A stretch of DNA of 5,662 bases from positions 1 to 5,662 of the forward strand of contig CANDLP010000175.1 of NCBI GenBank assembly GCA_947385505.1, given 5' to 3'. The translations under genes and the position numbers were made by a program. Shown one piece after another: positions 1 to 5,386 of this stretch (positions are counted from its first letter, which is position 1; each line of letters opens with the position of its first letter). Below the pieces are notes generated by a model. It saw only the letters and a list, made by a program, of their open reading frames with translations, had not been told where the DNA came from and searched no databases. This DNA comes from an uncultured Clostridia bacterium. GTDB taxonomy: Bacteria > Bacillota > Clostridia > Oscillospirales > Ruminococcaceae.

Positions 1-47
1 GAGATGACGCTCCGTGACTGGAGTTCAGACGTGTGCTCTTCCGATCT
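1..47. other. Illumina adapter and index contamination at the contig end
   Basis: Bases 1-5 (GAGAT) match the 3' end of the Illumina P7 oligonucleotide. Bases 6-13 (GACGCTCC) occupy the 8-base index position. Bases 14-47 match the standard read-2 adapter, starting GTGACTGGAGTTCAGACG and ending in CTCTTCCGATCT. Genuine phage sequence begins at about base 48, where the minus-strand minor head reading frame is still open. Translating the adapter gives the peptide TGVQTCALPIS, a known tell-tale of untrimmed reads in protein databases. This stretch should be masked, and no gene or regulatory site should be called in it. Confidence 0.98.
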
Positions 48-523
48 CGCCCCACCCCGAAACCCTTCTGAATCTCAAAAGCGGTATGATAATACCCGCT
101 TTGATAAACCTCTTTCATGGTATTCGATGTAATACCCGCCTGTTTTGCAAAAAGGGCTTCAAGGCTTTGCTGCGTCTGTATTTTAAGCGCTTCATATTTG
201 GAAATATGAAATTTAGCCGAAGCGTTTTCAAGCTGTTTTGTCCATTGTCCGCTTAAAGCGTTGTCCTGACCGTATTTTATGTAGTCGTGAACGTCCCACT
301 TAAATTCATTAAGCTCCGAAGCATTAAGCAGCTTCCGCGCTTCCGCCATAGAAACCCCGTTGTTTGCCGCAAGCCGCTGATACCATGTGTTGATTTTCCC
401 CTCAATTTCTTTTACAGCCTGCCTGTAAAGCGTTTCTATCTCCGCACGGCTCATTTCCGCCAGTTTGTTCTGTGCCTTTTCCAACTGTTCAAAGCGAAGC
501 TTCCAGTAGTCGCTATTCTTCAT
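48..523 (-). CDS. Phage minor head protein (SPP1 gp7 / Mu F-like), 3'-truncated
   Basis: This is the N-terminal 158 residues of a head morphogenesis protein. It starts at ATG 521-523 and is still open at base 48, where adapter replaces the phage DNA. The visible part is hydrophilic and helix-rich. It begins MKNSDYWKLRFEQLEKAQNK, and Trp/Tyr-containing stretches (NTWYQRL, FKWDVHDYIKYG) follow. The last visible segment, TMKEVYQSGYYHTAFEIQKG, is typical of the N-terminal region of SPP1 gp7-type minor head proteins (Phage_Mu_F-like family). Such proteins bind the portal or are packaged in small copy number; in SPP1, gp7 affects DNA ejection. The start overlaps the portal stop by 11 bases, which suggests translational coupling. 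The upstream AAAGGCGG is only a moderate ribosome-binding site. The family's conserved C-terminal half is missing, so the assignment rests on the N-terminal pattern and on gene order after the portal. Confidence 0.85.
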
Positions 524-1970
524 CTACGCCGCCTTTTTCCTGTTCAAAAGGGTTATACCCCTGCTGCCTTTCAAATTCAGCCTGCGCCTCTTCCTTTTGC
601 TTTTTCAGCCTTTCCAGCTCCTGCTTCGGATCATCAACCCACGGGTGCTGCCCGACAATAGTTTCATCGGACAATATACCAACCGAAGCCTGACAATTTG
701 CGATTGACTCCGTCTCATTCATCAGCATATCGCGGTTAAAAATAACGTTAACCTGCTCCCCCTCAAAATCGCCCTTTCCCGTGCTGTTCAGATAAGCGTT
801 TACAAACCACAATATTTCCTCAAAAGCCGCCTGAAGCTCCGTCTCCATATCGTTCGCGTCAAGATCAATATCCGAATACATAGACTGTATATTCATCTGA
901 TTGGGATTTCCCGACAGCCGATCGTCCTTTGCGTCAAAGCCCATGCCGTTTTCAATAAGCGCCTTTTTGAATATCTCCAAAATTGTTTTGTAATTATCGG
1001 GATTAACGTTAATTTCAAGTGTTTCCACACCGCCGCCCGAATCGCCGTCACATCTCACCTTAACCGCGCCGTAAGCCGCAAGATTTTTACGGAACTCTCC
1101 CAAATTCGTACCGTCATAATTTTTCAGCACAAGAATGGTGTTCCGTGCGTCCTCCTGCAAATTATTCTCAAAATCCGACAGCATAACATTTATACCGTCC
1201 TGCAATGTTTTTACCCGCTTAATAAGCGGCGTTTCGGATTCGTTATATTTTAAGGCAATCAACGGGATTTTCTCCCAATTAAAGGCAACTGCACCCAAAG
1301 TAACATAAGGCATATCCGTCGATTCGTCGGGAACAAGACGCCCGTTTTTCAGAATAAACCGATGCACCCCGTCAGCCGCGTAAACCTCCGCTTTTTCAAT
1401 CAGAACAGGCGTTTTCCCCTCATACCCCTGCACCGTGTAAACTCTCACCGCACAGTCAAGCTCCGTATGCTCGCTGTCCTTCCAGAAAGGAAGCATTTCA
1501 TATGCGGGAAACATACGAAACCGTAAAATATCGTCGTCAGGATACACATACAGCCACGCCAAACCGCCGTTTAAAGCCGCCTTTCCCGCGTTTTTCAGCA
1601 GCCGCATAAACCTTTTGTCAAAAATACGTTTTAAGTGTTCAATATACTGCTCATTATCCCCCTCAACAACAAAAGGCTGACCCAAAATGTAGTTAGCCTT
1701 CTGTAAAACCAGTTTTCCGTACTGGTTATCAATAATTTTGTTGTTGGGAAGATTTTTCACTTCGGTAAGTTCACCGTTTTCGCCTATAACCAAACGCTTT
1801 CGGTGCAAAATATCGTGTTCGCCCTCAAAATACAAGTGTCCTTTTATCTGCATAAGCCTTTCGGGGCTGTATTTCCAAGCGCTTATTTCATGCTCTAAAA
1901 ATTCTTTGTCATTCATAAGCGTTGGGTTTGTAACTTTGGTTCTCACAGAAAAATTATTAAAAAACAACAT
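513..1970 (-). CDS. Portal protein, SPP1 gp6 type
   Basis: This 485-residue protein belongs to the SPP1 gp6-like portal family (Phage_prot_Gp6); SPP1 gp6 itself is about 500 residues. Portal subunits form a ring at one capsid vertex. The ring is the channel for DNA entry and exit and docks the terminase. A recognisable family segment lies at residues 76-100 and includes NNKIIDNQYGKLVLQKANYI followed by LGQPF. Other family-like parts are the opening WKYSPERLMQIKGHLYFEG, the central ALNGGLAWLYVYPDDD, and LSDFENNLQEDARNTILVLK. The C-terminal tail (about 446-485) is charged and likely coiled-coil, with ELERLKKQKEEAQAEFERQQ. The ATG at 1970 lies 17 bases after the large-terminase stop and has a GGGG six bases upstream. 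A later ATG (Met19, 1914-1916) lacks a comparable ribosome-binding site. The gene appears intact, and its position between terminase and minor head protein supports the call. Confidence 0.95.
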   Translation of the reverse strand: MLFFNNFSVRTKVTNPTLMNDKEFLEHEISAWKYSPERLMQIKGHLYFEGEHDILHRKRLVIGENGELTEVKNLPNNKIIDNQYGKLVLQKANYILGQPFVVEGDNEQYIEHLKRIFDKRFMRLLKNAGKAALNGGLAWLYVYPDDDILRFRMFPAYEMLPFWKDSEHTELDCAVRVYTVQGYEGKTPVLIEKAEVYAADGVHRFILKNGRLVPDESTDMPYVTLGAVAFNWEKIPLIALKYNESETPLIKRVKTLQDGINVMLSDFENNLQEDARNTILVLKNYDGTNLGEFRKNLAAYGAVKVRCDGDSGGGVETLEINVNPDNYKTILEIFKKALIENGMGFDAKDDRLSGNPNQMNIQSMYSDIDLDANDMETELQAAFEEILWFVNAYLNSTGKGDFEGEQVNVIFNRDMLMNETESIANCQASVGILSDETIVGQHPWVDDPKQELERLKKQKEEAQAEFERQQGYNPFEQEKGGVDEE

Positions 1971-1987
1971 ATTTACCCCATAAAAAT

Positions 1988-3262
1988 TTATTCAAAACTG
2001 AAAGATTTTCCCCGTGCAAAGTCCTCCAAAGCGTACCTCATAGCGTCCATAAGGTGGTTAAAATCATCGATAGGCTTATTGATTTTCTGTCCCGTTTTTT
2101 GGTCAGTTTCCCAAGTGTAATTTGAAATCTCGGTTATAAAATTAACGCATTTCGGGTGCACGAAAATGTGAAAATCCTGTATAAAATCAATGCCGCTGTT
2201 TACGCTGTCCTTGCCCTTCCGCGCCCTGCGAATGCGGCAAAGCCCCAAATCGTAAAGTCTGTCAATGCTTTTAGGCTCGGCGCAGTCCGCTTTTATTTTT
2301 TCTTTGGAATATCCCGCGCTTATTACCGCTTCGGCTATTGCCTCATTGCTCATGCCCTTTTTGTAAATCTCGTCAAATACCCATATGGTTTTAGCTTTGG
2401 TATCAATCAAGCCGCAAAACAACGCAGTAGGATCGTTTGTGTACCCGAAGTCAAGCCCGAAAGCGGAGTTTACACCCGACAGTCTTCTGACCTCGTCCAG
2501 ATCAAAAACTTTTTCCTCCCAATTTTCATAAACAAGCCCGTCAACAATCCCCCAGTCCCCAAGCCCCGCCACTTGATAACGGCGCGGATTGTTTTTCCTC
2601 ATTGTCTCAAAAACCCTTTTATCCGCGTCGTCAAGCCATTCGTTACAGGTATAATTTGTGGTCATTGCCAGTGTTTCACTGTCGGGATTGTCAAAAAACC
2701 GCTTTTTTAACCAGTGATGTTCGTTCCACGGGTTGAATGTAAGCGTTATCTGCTTAAACAGTCCTGTTTCTTCGGAAACAGCACCGCGAACGGATTCGTC
2801 AAGCATATTAAAGGCGTTTTCGTCTCCTATCTCATAGGCTTCCTCCACCCAGCACCAGCACAAATACCCATGTTCAACGGTAATGGAAGTGACCTTCAAA
2901 GGATCGTCAAGCCCTCTGAAATAAACCTTCTGTCCCGTAGGCTTGTAGGTCATTTCAAGGGGGCTTTCCTTGATTTCCCAGAATTCACTTACCCCCAATC
3001 GGTTGATCGCCCATTTAAGCTCGGTAAAGCAGCTGTCTTTAAGGGTTCGGAAAACCTTTCGCACTACTAAAAGATTAGCGTCGGGATAAGCCATAATATT
3101 TACGATATACCACAGTGCGGCTGTCTTGCTTTTTTTGGAAGCACGAGAACCCTTGCAAACGCGGTAACGTCCCTTCCAGTTCCAGAAGGTTTTATACCCT
3201 TTGCCTACAACATCAGGCAGAAACAGGCGTTTAAATTGCTTCTCAGTCTTCAAGGCAGTCAC
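1988..3262 (-). CDS. terL: Terminase large subunit (terminase_3 family)
   Basis: This 424-residue protein is the ATP-driven motor that pumps DNA through the portal, plus the nuclease that cuts it. The ATPase part holds a P-loop GSRASKKSKT at 38-47, a Walker B-like LCWCWVEEA at 134-142 with the acidic pair E140/E141, and a coupling-type TFNP at 175-178. The C-terminal RNase H-like nuclease shows GLDFGYTNDPTA (D271), ADCAEP (D326) and HLMDAMRYAL (D406). These fit the three metal-binding acids of the SPP1 gp2 group. Length is normal for the family and the gene looks intact. The start is uncertain. GTG at 3260-3262 has GGTGAT upstream and overlaps terS by 20 bases. TTG at 3251-3253 has a better-spaced GGCGGTGA, would overlap by 11 bases and would shorten the protein by three residues. 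The portal follows 17 bases downstream. Confidence 0.97.
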   Translation of the reverse strand: MTALKTEKQFKRLFLPDVVGKGYKTFWNWKGRYRVCKGSRASKKSKTAALWYIVNIMAYPDANLLVVRKVFRTLKDSCFTELKWAINRLGVSEFWEIKESPLEMTYKPTGQKVYFRGLDDPLKVTSITVEHGYLCWCWVEEAYEIGDENAFNMLDESVRGAVSEETGLFKQITLTFNPWNEHHWLKKRFFDNPDSETLAMTTNYTCNEWLDDADKRVFETMRKNNPRRYQVAGLGDWGIVDGLVYENWEEKVFDLDEVRRLSGVNSAFGLDFGYTNDPTALFCGLIDTKAKTIWVFDEIYKKGMSNEAIAEAVISAGYSKEKIKADCAEPKSIDRLYDLGLCRIRRARKGKDSVNSGIDFIQDFHIFVHPKCVNFITEISNYTWETDQKTGQKINKPIDDFNHLMDAMRYALEDFARGKSFSFE

Positions 3263-3665
3263 CGCCGCTTATCACCACGGGAACAGTCACATCAACGTCC
3301 ACATTGTCCTTAAACAGACCGTATCGCTTACCGATAAGCTCGGCCGCCTTAAGCCGCTCCCTCGCGGAAACGTCAATATTGGCTATCTGTTGAACGCCGT
3401 CCCCAACAAGCTGTAAAATTTGCTCCTTGTGCTCTCCTCGCATGACCGTGGTCAGATAGCGCATTACCTCCTGAGCATCGGCTGTATTCTGGTCGTGAAG
3501 CTGTTCAAGCTGTTCGTCAATATACTCTCTTATTTCAGGTTTTTTAAGATTGTTTAACCCGATGGAATAAGCTGTCTTTTTTGAATACCCTGCTCGGATC
3601 GCCGCTTGTGTGGCGTTGCAGTCAACCAGATATTCATCGCAAAATCTTTTCTGTTTTTCCGTCAT
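3243..3665 (-). CDS. terS: Terminase small subunit (terminase_2 family)
   Basis: This 140-residue protein is the DNA-recognition subunit of the packaging enzyme. It binds the pac or cos region and regulates the large subunit. The N-terminus MTEKQKRFCDEYLVDCNATQ, followed by AAIRAGYSKKTAYSIGLNNL, is the classic Terminase_2 (PF03592-type) opening. The helix-turn-helix is at about 17-40. The middle (LKKPEIREYIDEQLEQL) is a predicted oligomerisation helix, and the acidic tail ends GGDCLED. It starts at ATG 3663-3665 behind a strong GGAAAGGAG, nine bases away. Its end overlaps the large-terminase start. A terminator lies only 28 bases upstream of the start codon, so expression probably depends on read-through of that terminator. 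Confidence 0.95.
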   Translation of the reverse strand: MTEKQKRFCDEYLVDCNATQAAIRAGYSKKTAYSIGLNNLKKPEIREYIDEQLEQLHDQNTADAQEVMRYLTTVMRGEHKEQILQLVGDGVQQIANIDVSARERLKAAELIGKRYGLFKDNVDVDVTVPVVISGGDCLED

Positions 3666-3693
3666 AAGCGGACGCTCCTTTCCGAAAAATTGT

Positions 3694-3728
3694 AAAAGAA
3701 AAGCCCTAACCGAATTCGGTCAAGGCTT
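3694..3728 (-). terminator. Rho-independent terminator just upstream of terS
   Basis: Read on the minus strand, this is AAGCCTTGACCGAATT followed by CGGTTAGGGCTT and then TTCTTTT. As RNA it folds into a near-perfect stem of about 12 base pairs, with three G-U pairs in the middle and an AAUU loop. The U-rich tract follows directly. The core ACCGAATTCGGT (3709-3720) is a perfect 12-base palindrome. It could end both the early operon that finishes with the DUF1492-like gene and any short transcript from the promoter at 3805-3834. On the plus strand the stem has weaker pairing and no T-tract, so the direction is clear. Confidence 0.8.
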
Positions 3729-3741
3729 GATTATTCAACAG

Positions 3742-3796
3742 GCGAAGCAAAAGCGGCGGGATTAAGAAAGGGGAAGCCGCTTTTTACCTGCTTCGC
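3742..3796 (-). repeat. Large bulged inverted repeat in the non-coding gap before terS
   Basis: This is a two-tier inverted repeat. The outer arms GCGAAGC (3742-3748) and GCTTCGC (3790-3796) enclose the inner arms AAAAGCGGC (3749-3757) and GCCGCTTTT (3776-3784). In minus-strand RNA it forms a 16-base-pair stem with a 5-base bulge (AGGUA) on the 5' side and an 18-base pyrimidine-rich loop. No U-tract follows the outer stem, so it is not a simple terminator. The inner stem alone is followed by UUUU. It may be a structured leader, the 5' hairpin of a small RNA, or a protein-binding site such as a pac/cos element for the terminase. The sequence does not decide among these. Confidence 0.8.
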
Positions 3797-3804
3797 TATT
3801 ATAG

Positions 3805-3834
3805 ATTATATCATAGGTCAAATGTAACATTCAA
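3805..3834 (-). promoter_or_regulatory. Candidate late promoter with extended -10
   Basis: On the minus strand, TTGAAT (3829-3834, four of six matches to the -35 consensus) is followed after 18 bases by a perfect TATAAT (3805-3810). A TG sits one base upstream of the -10, giving the extended TGnTATAAT form. A second TATAAT (3798-3803) follows immediately, but without a well-spaced -35. The -35 lies inside the last codons of the DUF1492-like gene, and the predicted start at about 3798 lies just before the large hairpin. A-T-rich gaps can give such matches by chance, so it needs start-site mapping. Confidence 0.55.
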
Positions 3835-4231
3835 TAACATTTTCTAAAATTTTTAATGCTTTTATATGCAGCCGATGTATTTGCATACGGCTATAATTCA
3901 AACGTTCCGCCACCTGTTCCCACGTTAAAATATTTATGTATTTCAAAGTTAAAAGTTGCCTGAGCGTTGGATCATCAATAACGGCAATAGTTGCCTCAAT
4001 TTCGCACTTTAATTCAACAAGCTTATTCATTTCAGCAATTATCTCATTTTCAAGATCGACCAATTTAGCGGCATTTCTGCCCACTTTATCACCGCTGCCA
4101 TTACCTCCGACACCGTTTGAGAAATGCGACACTGTTTCAGCCAATTCTCTGATACTGTCAGCCTGTTCTCGCTTAGCGGTGATTTCAACGTTAAGAAGCC
4201 TGTATCTGTCTAAATATTCTTTTGCCGTCAT
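3818..4231 (-). CDS. DUF1492-like phage regulator with sigma-region-4-type HTH
   Basis: This 137-residue protein resembles the DUF1492 and ArpU-like late regulators found next to terminase genes in Bacillota phages. It starts MTAKEYLDRYRLLNVEITAK. A long helical region follows, broken by a Gly-rich turn with the family-like SGDKVGRNAAKLVDLENEI (46-64). The C-terminal 87-130 resembles sigma factor region 4: DPTLRQLLTLKYINILTWEQ, then VAERLNYSRMQIHRLHIKAL. The second block is the helix-turn-helix. The ATG at 4229-4231 is chosen because AAAGGA lies about nine bases upstream and because MTAKEYL is the usual family start. An upstream GTG (4250-4252) would add seven residues and share GTGA with the previous stop. 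It probably activates or antiterminates late transcription by contacting DNA or RNA polymerase; that role comes from the fold and position. A promoter overlaps its 3' end. Confidence 0.85.
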   Translation of the reverse strand: MTAKEYLDRYRLLNVEITAKREQADSIRELAETVSHFSNGVGGNGSGDKVGRNAAKLVDLENEIIAEMNKLVELKCEIEATIAVIDDPTLRQLLTLKYINILTWEQVAERLNYSRMQIHRLHIKALKILENVIECYI

Positions 4232-4248
4232 TTTACAGTTCCTTTCAC

Positions 4249-4479
4249 TCACATATTGCTTGTGTGATACTTTTTAATTAAATCAAAGCGTTTGCGCTCT
4301 TTAAGCTGCTCCATAATTTTATTATTAGCCTCTGTCTGCTCTTTCCTTGAACGATAAAACGGACAATTCTTTGAACCAAAATCAGTATTTCGCAACGCTG
4401 TACAAAATCCGTCGTGGCAGGAGGCGCAATCGTTCGTTTTCATAGAACAGCGCATTGCCCTGAAAACAATATTAGACAT
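4249..4479 (-). CDS. Small cysteine-rich phage protein
   Basis: This is a 76-residue protein of unknown function. Five cysteines (11, 18, 21, 26, 39) sit in the first half with spacing C-x6-C-x2-C-x4-C-x12-C, and His22 is nearby, so it may bind zinc. The stretch DGFCTALRNTDFGSKNCPFY resembles small Cys-rich proteins often found beside phage DUF1492 genes. The second half is a charged helix (KEQTEANNKIMEQLKERKRF) ending in LIKKYH. It starts at ATG 4477-4479 behind GAGGAG, six bases away. The ATG shares its A with the TAA of the ADP-ribosylglycohydrolase gene, so the two are likely translationally coupled. Its 3' end reaches the GTG of the next gene. No catalytic motif is visible; a small regulatory or protein-binding role is possible but unproven. 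Confidence 0.8.
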   Translation of the reverse strand: MSNIVFRAMRCSMKTNDCASCHDGFCTALRNTDFGSKNCPFYRSRKEQTEANNKIMEQLKERKRFDLIKKYHTSNM

Positions 4480-5366
4480 TATTGCTCCTCGCTTTCCCGC
4501 TGATTTTCAAATTTTTCGCATAAATCCTTTATCCAATCCCTTTTCGGTATTTGCTCTATCCACTTTTTCGGTATTCCGCGCTTCCCGCCGCAACCGTATA
4601 ACAGTCCCGCCAGTCCTCCCGCAACCGCCGCCACCGTATCCGTGTCATCTCCCAAATTAACGGCAGCAAGAACACAGTCGCTGTAATTCTCGGTATTATA
4701 CAAACACCACAATGCAGCTTCAAGAGTGTCTATAACATATCCTGTGCTTTTGATATCCTCCCGTTTCAGCTCCCACGGATCACGAAGCCCTATTGTTTTG
4801 CTCCAGCTGTCGGAAAAAATATCCGCAAGTACTTTCTTACAAGATTTGCCCCTCATAATCCCATCGGCAGCAGAAAGATACAATAGACAAGCCTTCTGCG
4901 AAATACCGTGCGCATGTGTAAGCCCCGAAACGTTACAAATATTCTTATAATCCCAACTCAAAAACGCAAGCGGCAGAATACGCATTAACGCTCCGTTTCC
5001 GTTATCCGAAAGCTCCCTGCCGCCGCACTCTGCAACTACTGCTCCCGCCGCGTATTTTTCAATAGCACGGCGTGTAGTCCCGCCCACATCAAACACCACA
5101 CCGTAAGGCGTAAACTCGCCTTCATACAGCCACCTGTGAAAATTCCCCATTATATCGGTCAAATCAATTTTTTTCAACCGTACAATGCTTTCAAGAGTTG
5201 CCAATGTCATGGAGGTATCGTCCGACCATGTGCCGGGCGGTTGGTTGTGAGTGCCGTAACCGGTCATATCGGTTATTTTGTAGGTGTCGCGTTTTTTGAA
5301 CTCTGCGGGAACGCCTAAAGCGTCGCCTACTGCTAATCCTATTATACCGTTATAAATTTTACTCAT
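4479..5366 (-). CDS. ADP-ribosylglycohydrolase family protein
   Basis: This 295-residue protein is of the ADP-ribosylglycohydrolase (DraG/ARH) family. These all-helical enzymes use a two-metal centre, usually magnesium, to remove ADP-ribose from proteins or other targets. Numbered from the chosen ATG, the motifs are GLAVGDALGVPAEF (10-23), GTWSDDTSM (45-53, metal-binding D49/D50), VGGTTRRAIEKY (94-105), DNGNGALMRILPLAF (121-135), THAHGIS (150-156) and LGDDTDTVAAVAGGLAGLLYG (238-258, metal-binding GDDTDT). All expected metal ligands are present, so it is probably active. The ATG at 5364-5366 is preferred because GAAAGGA lies about nine bases upstream. A GTG at 5397-5399 would add 11 non-conserved residues and overlap the previous gene. 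The substrate cannot be read from sequence. In a phage it might reverse host ADP-ribosylation, including defence toxins, or salvage ADP-ribose compounds. It is coupled to the downstream Cys-rich gene. Confidence 0.93.
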   Translation of the reverse strand: MSKIYNGIIGLAVGDALGVPAEFKKRDTYKITDMTGYGTHNQPPGTWSDDTSMTLATLESIVRLKKIDLTDIMGNFHRWLYEGEFTPYGVVFDVGGTTRRAIEKYAAGAVVAECGGRELSDNGNGALMRILPLAFLSWDYKNICNVSGLTHAHGISQKACLLYLSAADGIMRGKSCKKVLADIFSDSWSKTIGLRDPWELKREDIKSTGYVIDTLEAALWCLYNTENYSDCVLAAVNLGDDTDTVAAVAGGLAGLLYGCGGKRGIPKKWIEQIPKRDWIKDLCEKFENQRESEEQ

Positions 5367-5386
5367 TGTAAGGTTCCTTTCACTGG

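Larger units (their letters stand above)
3694..3798 (-). ncRNA. Candidate short leader RNA (6S-like) ending before terS
   Basis: This is a predicted transcript of about 105 bases. The promoter at 3805-3834 would start it at about 3798, two bases before the hairpin at 3742-3796. The terminator at 3694-3728 would end it. No open reading frame with a ribosome-binding site is visible inside. The organisation resembles the lambda 6S RNA made between pR' and tR'. It is inferred from the order of the elements; no RNA family is recognised. Confidence 0.35.

Noticed and set aside
14..256. Plus-strand reading frame beginning MTGVQTCALPIS
   Set aside because: Its start is Illumina adapter sequence, and the rest is antisense to the minor head gene.
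287..693. Two overlapping plus-strand open frames opposite the portal and minor head genes
   Set aside because: Low-complexity translations without domain features. The minus-strand frames carry recognisable phage protein motifs.
2156..2710. Long plus-strand open frame opposite the large terminase
   Set aside because: It has no family resemblance and lies wholly antisense to a strongly supported gene; it is a by-product of that gene's codon use.
3666..3817. tRNA, CRISPR array or attachment site in the main non-coding gap
   Set aside because: No cloverleaf, no spaced direct repeats and no integrase nearby. The structure there is explained by a hairpin, a promoter and a terminator.
4232..4252. 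Upstream GTG start for the DUF1492-like gene
   Set aside because: It would add seven residues that do not fit the usual MTAKEYL start, and the AAAGGA site is placed for the ATG at 4231. The GTGA overlap keeps it as a minor possibility.
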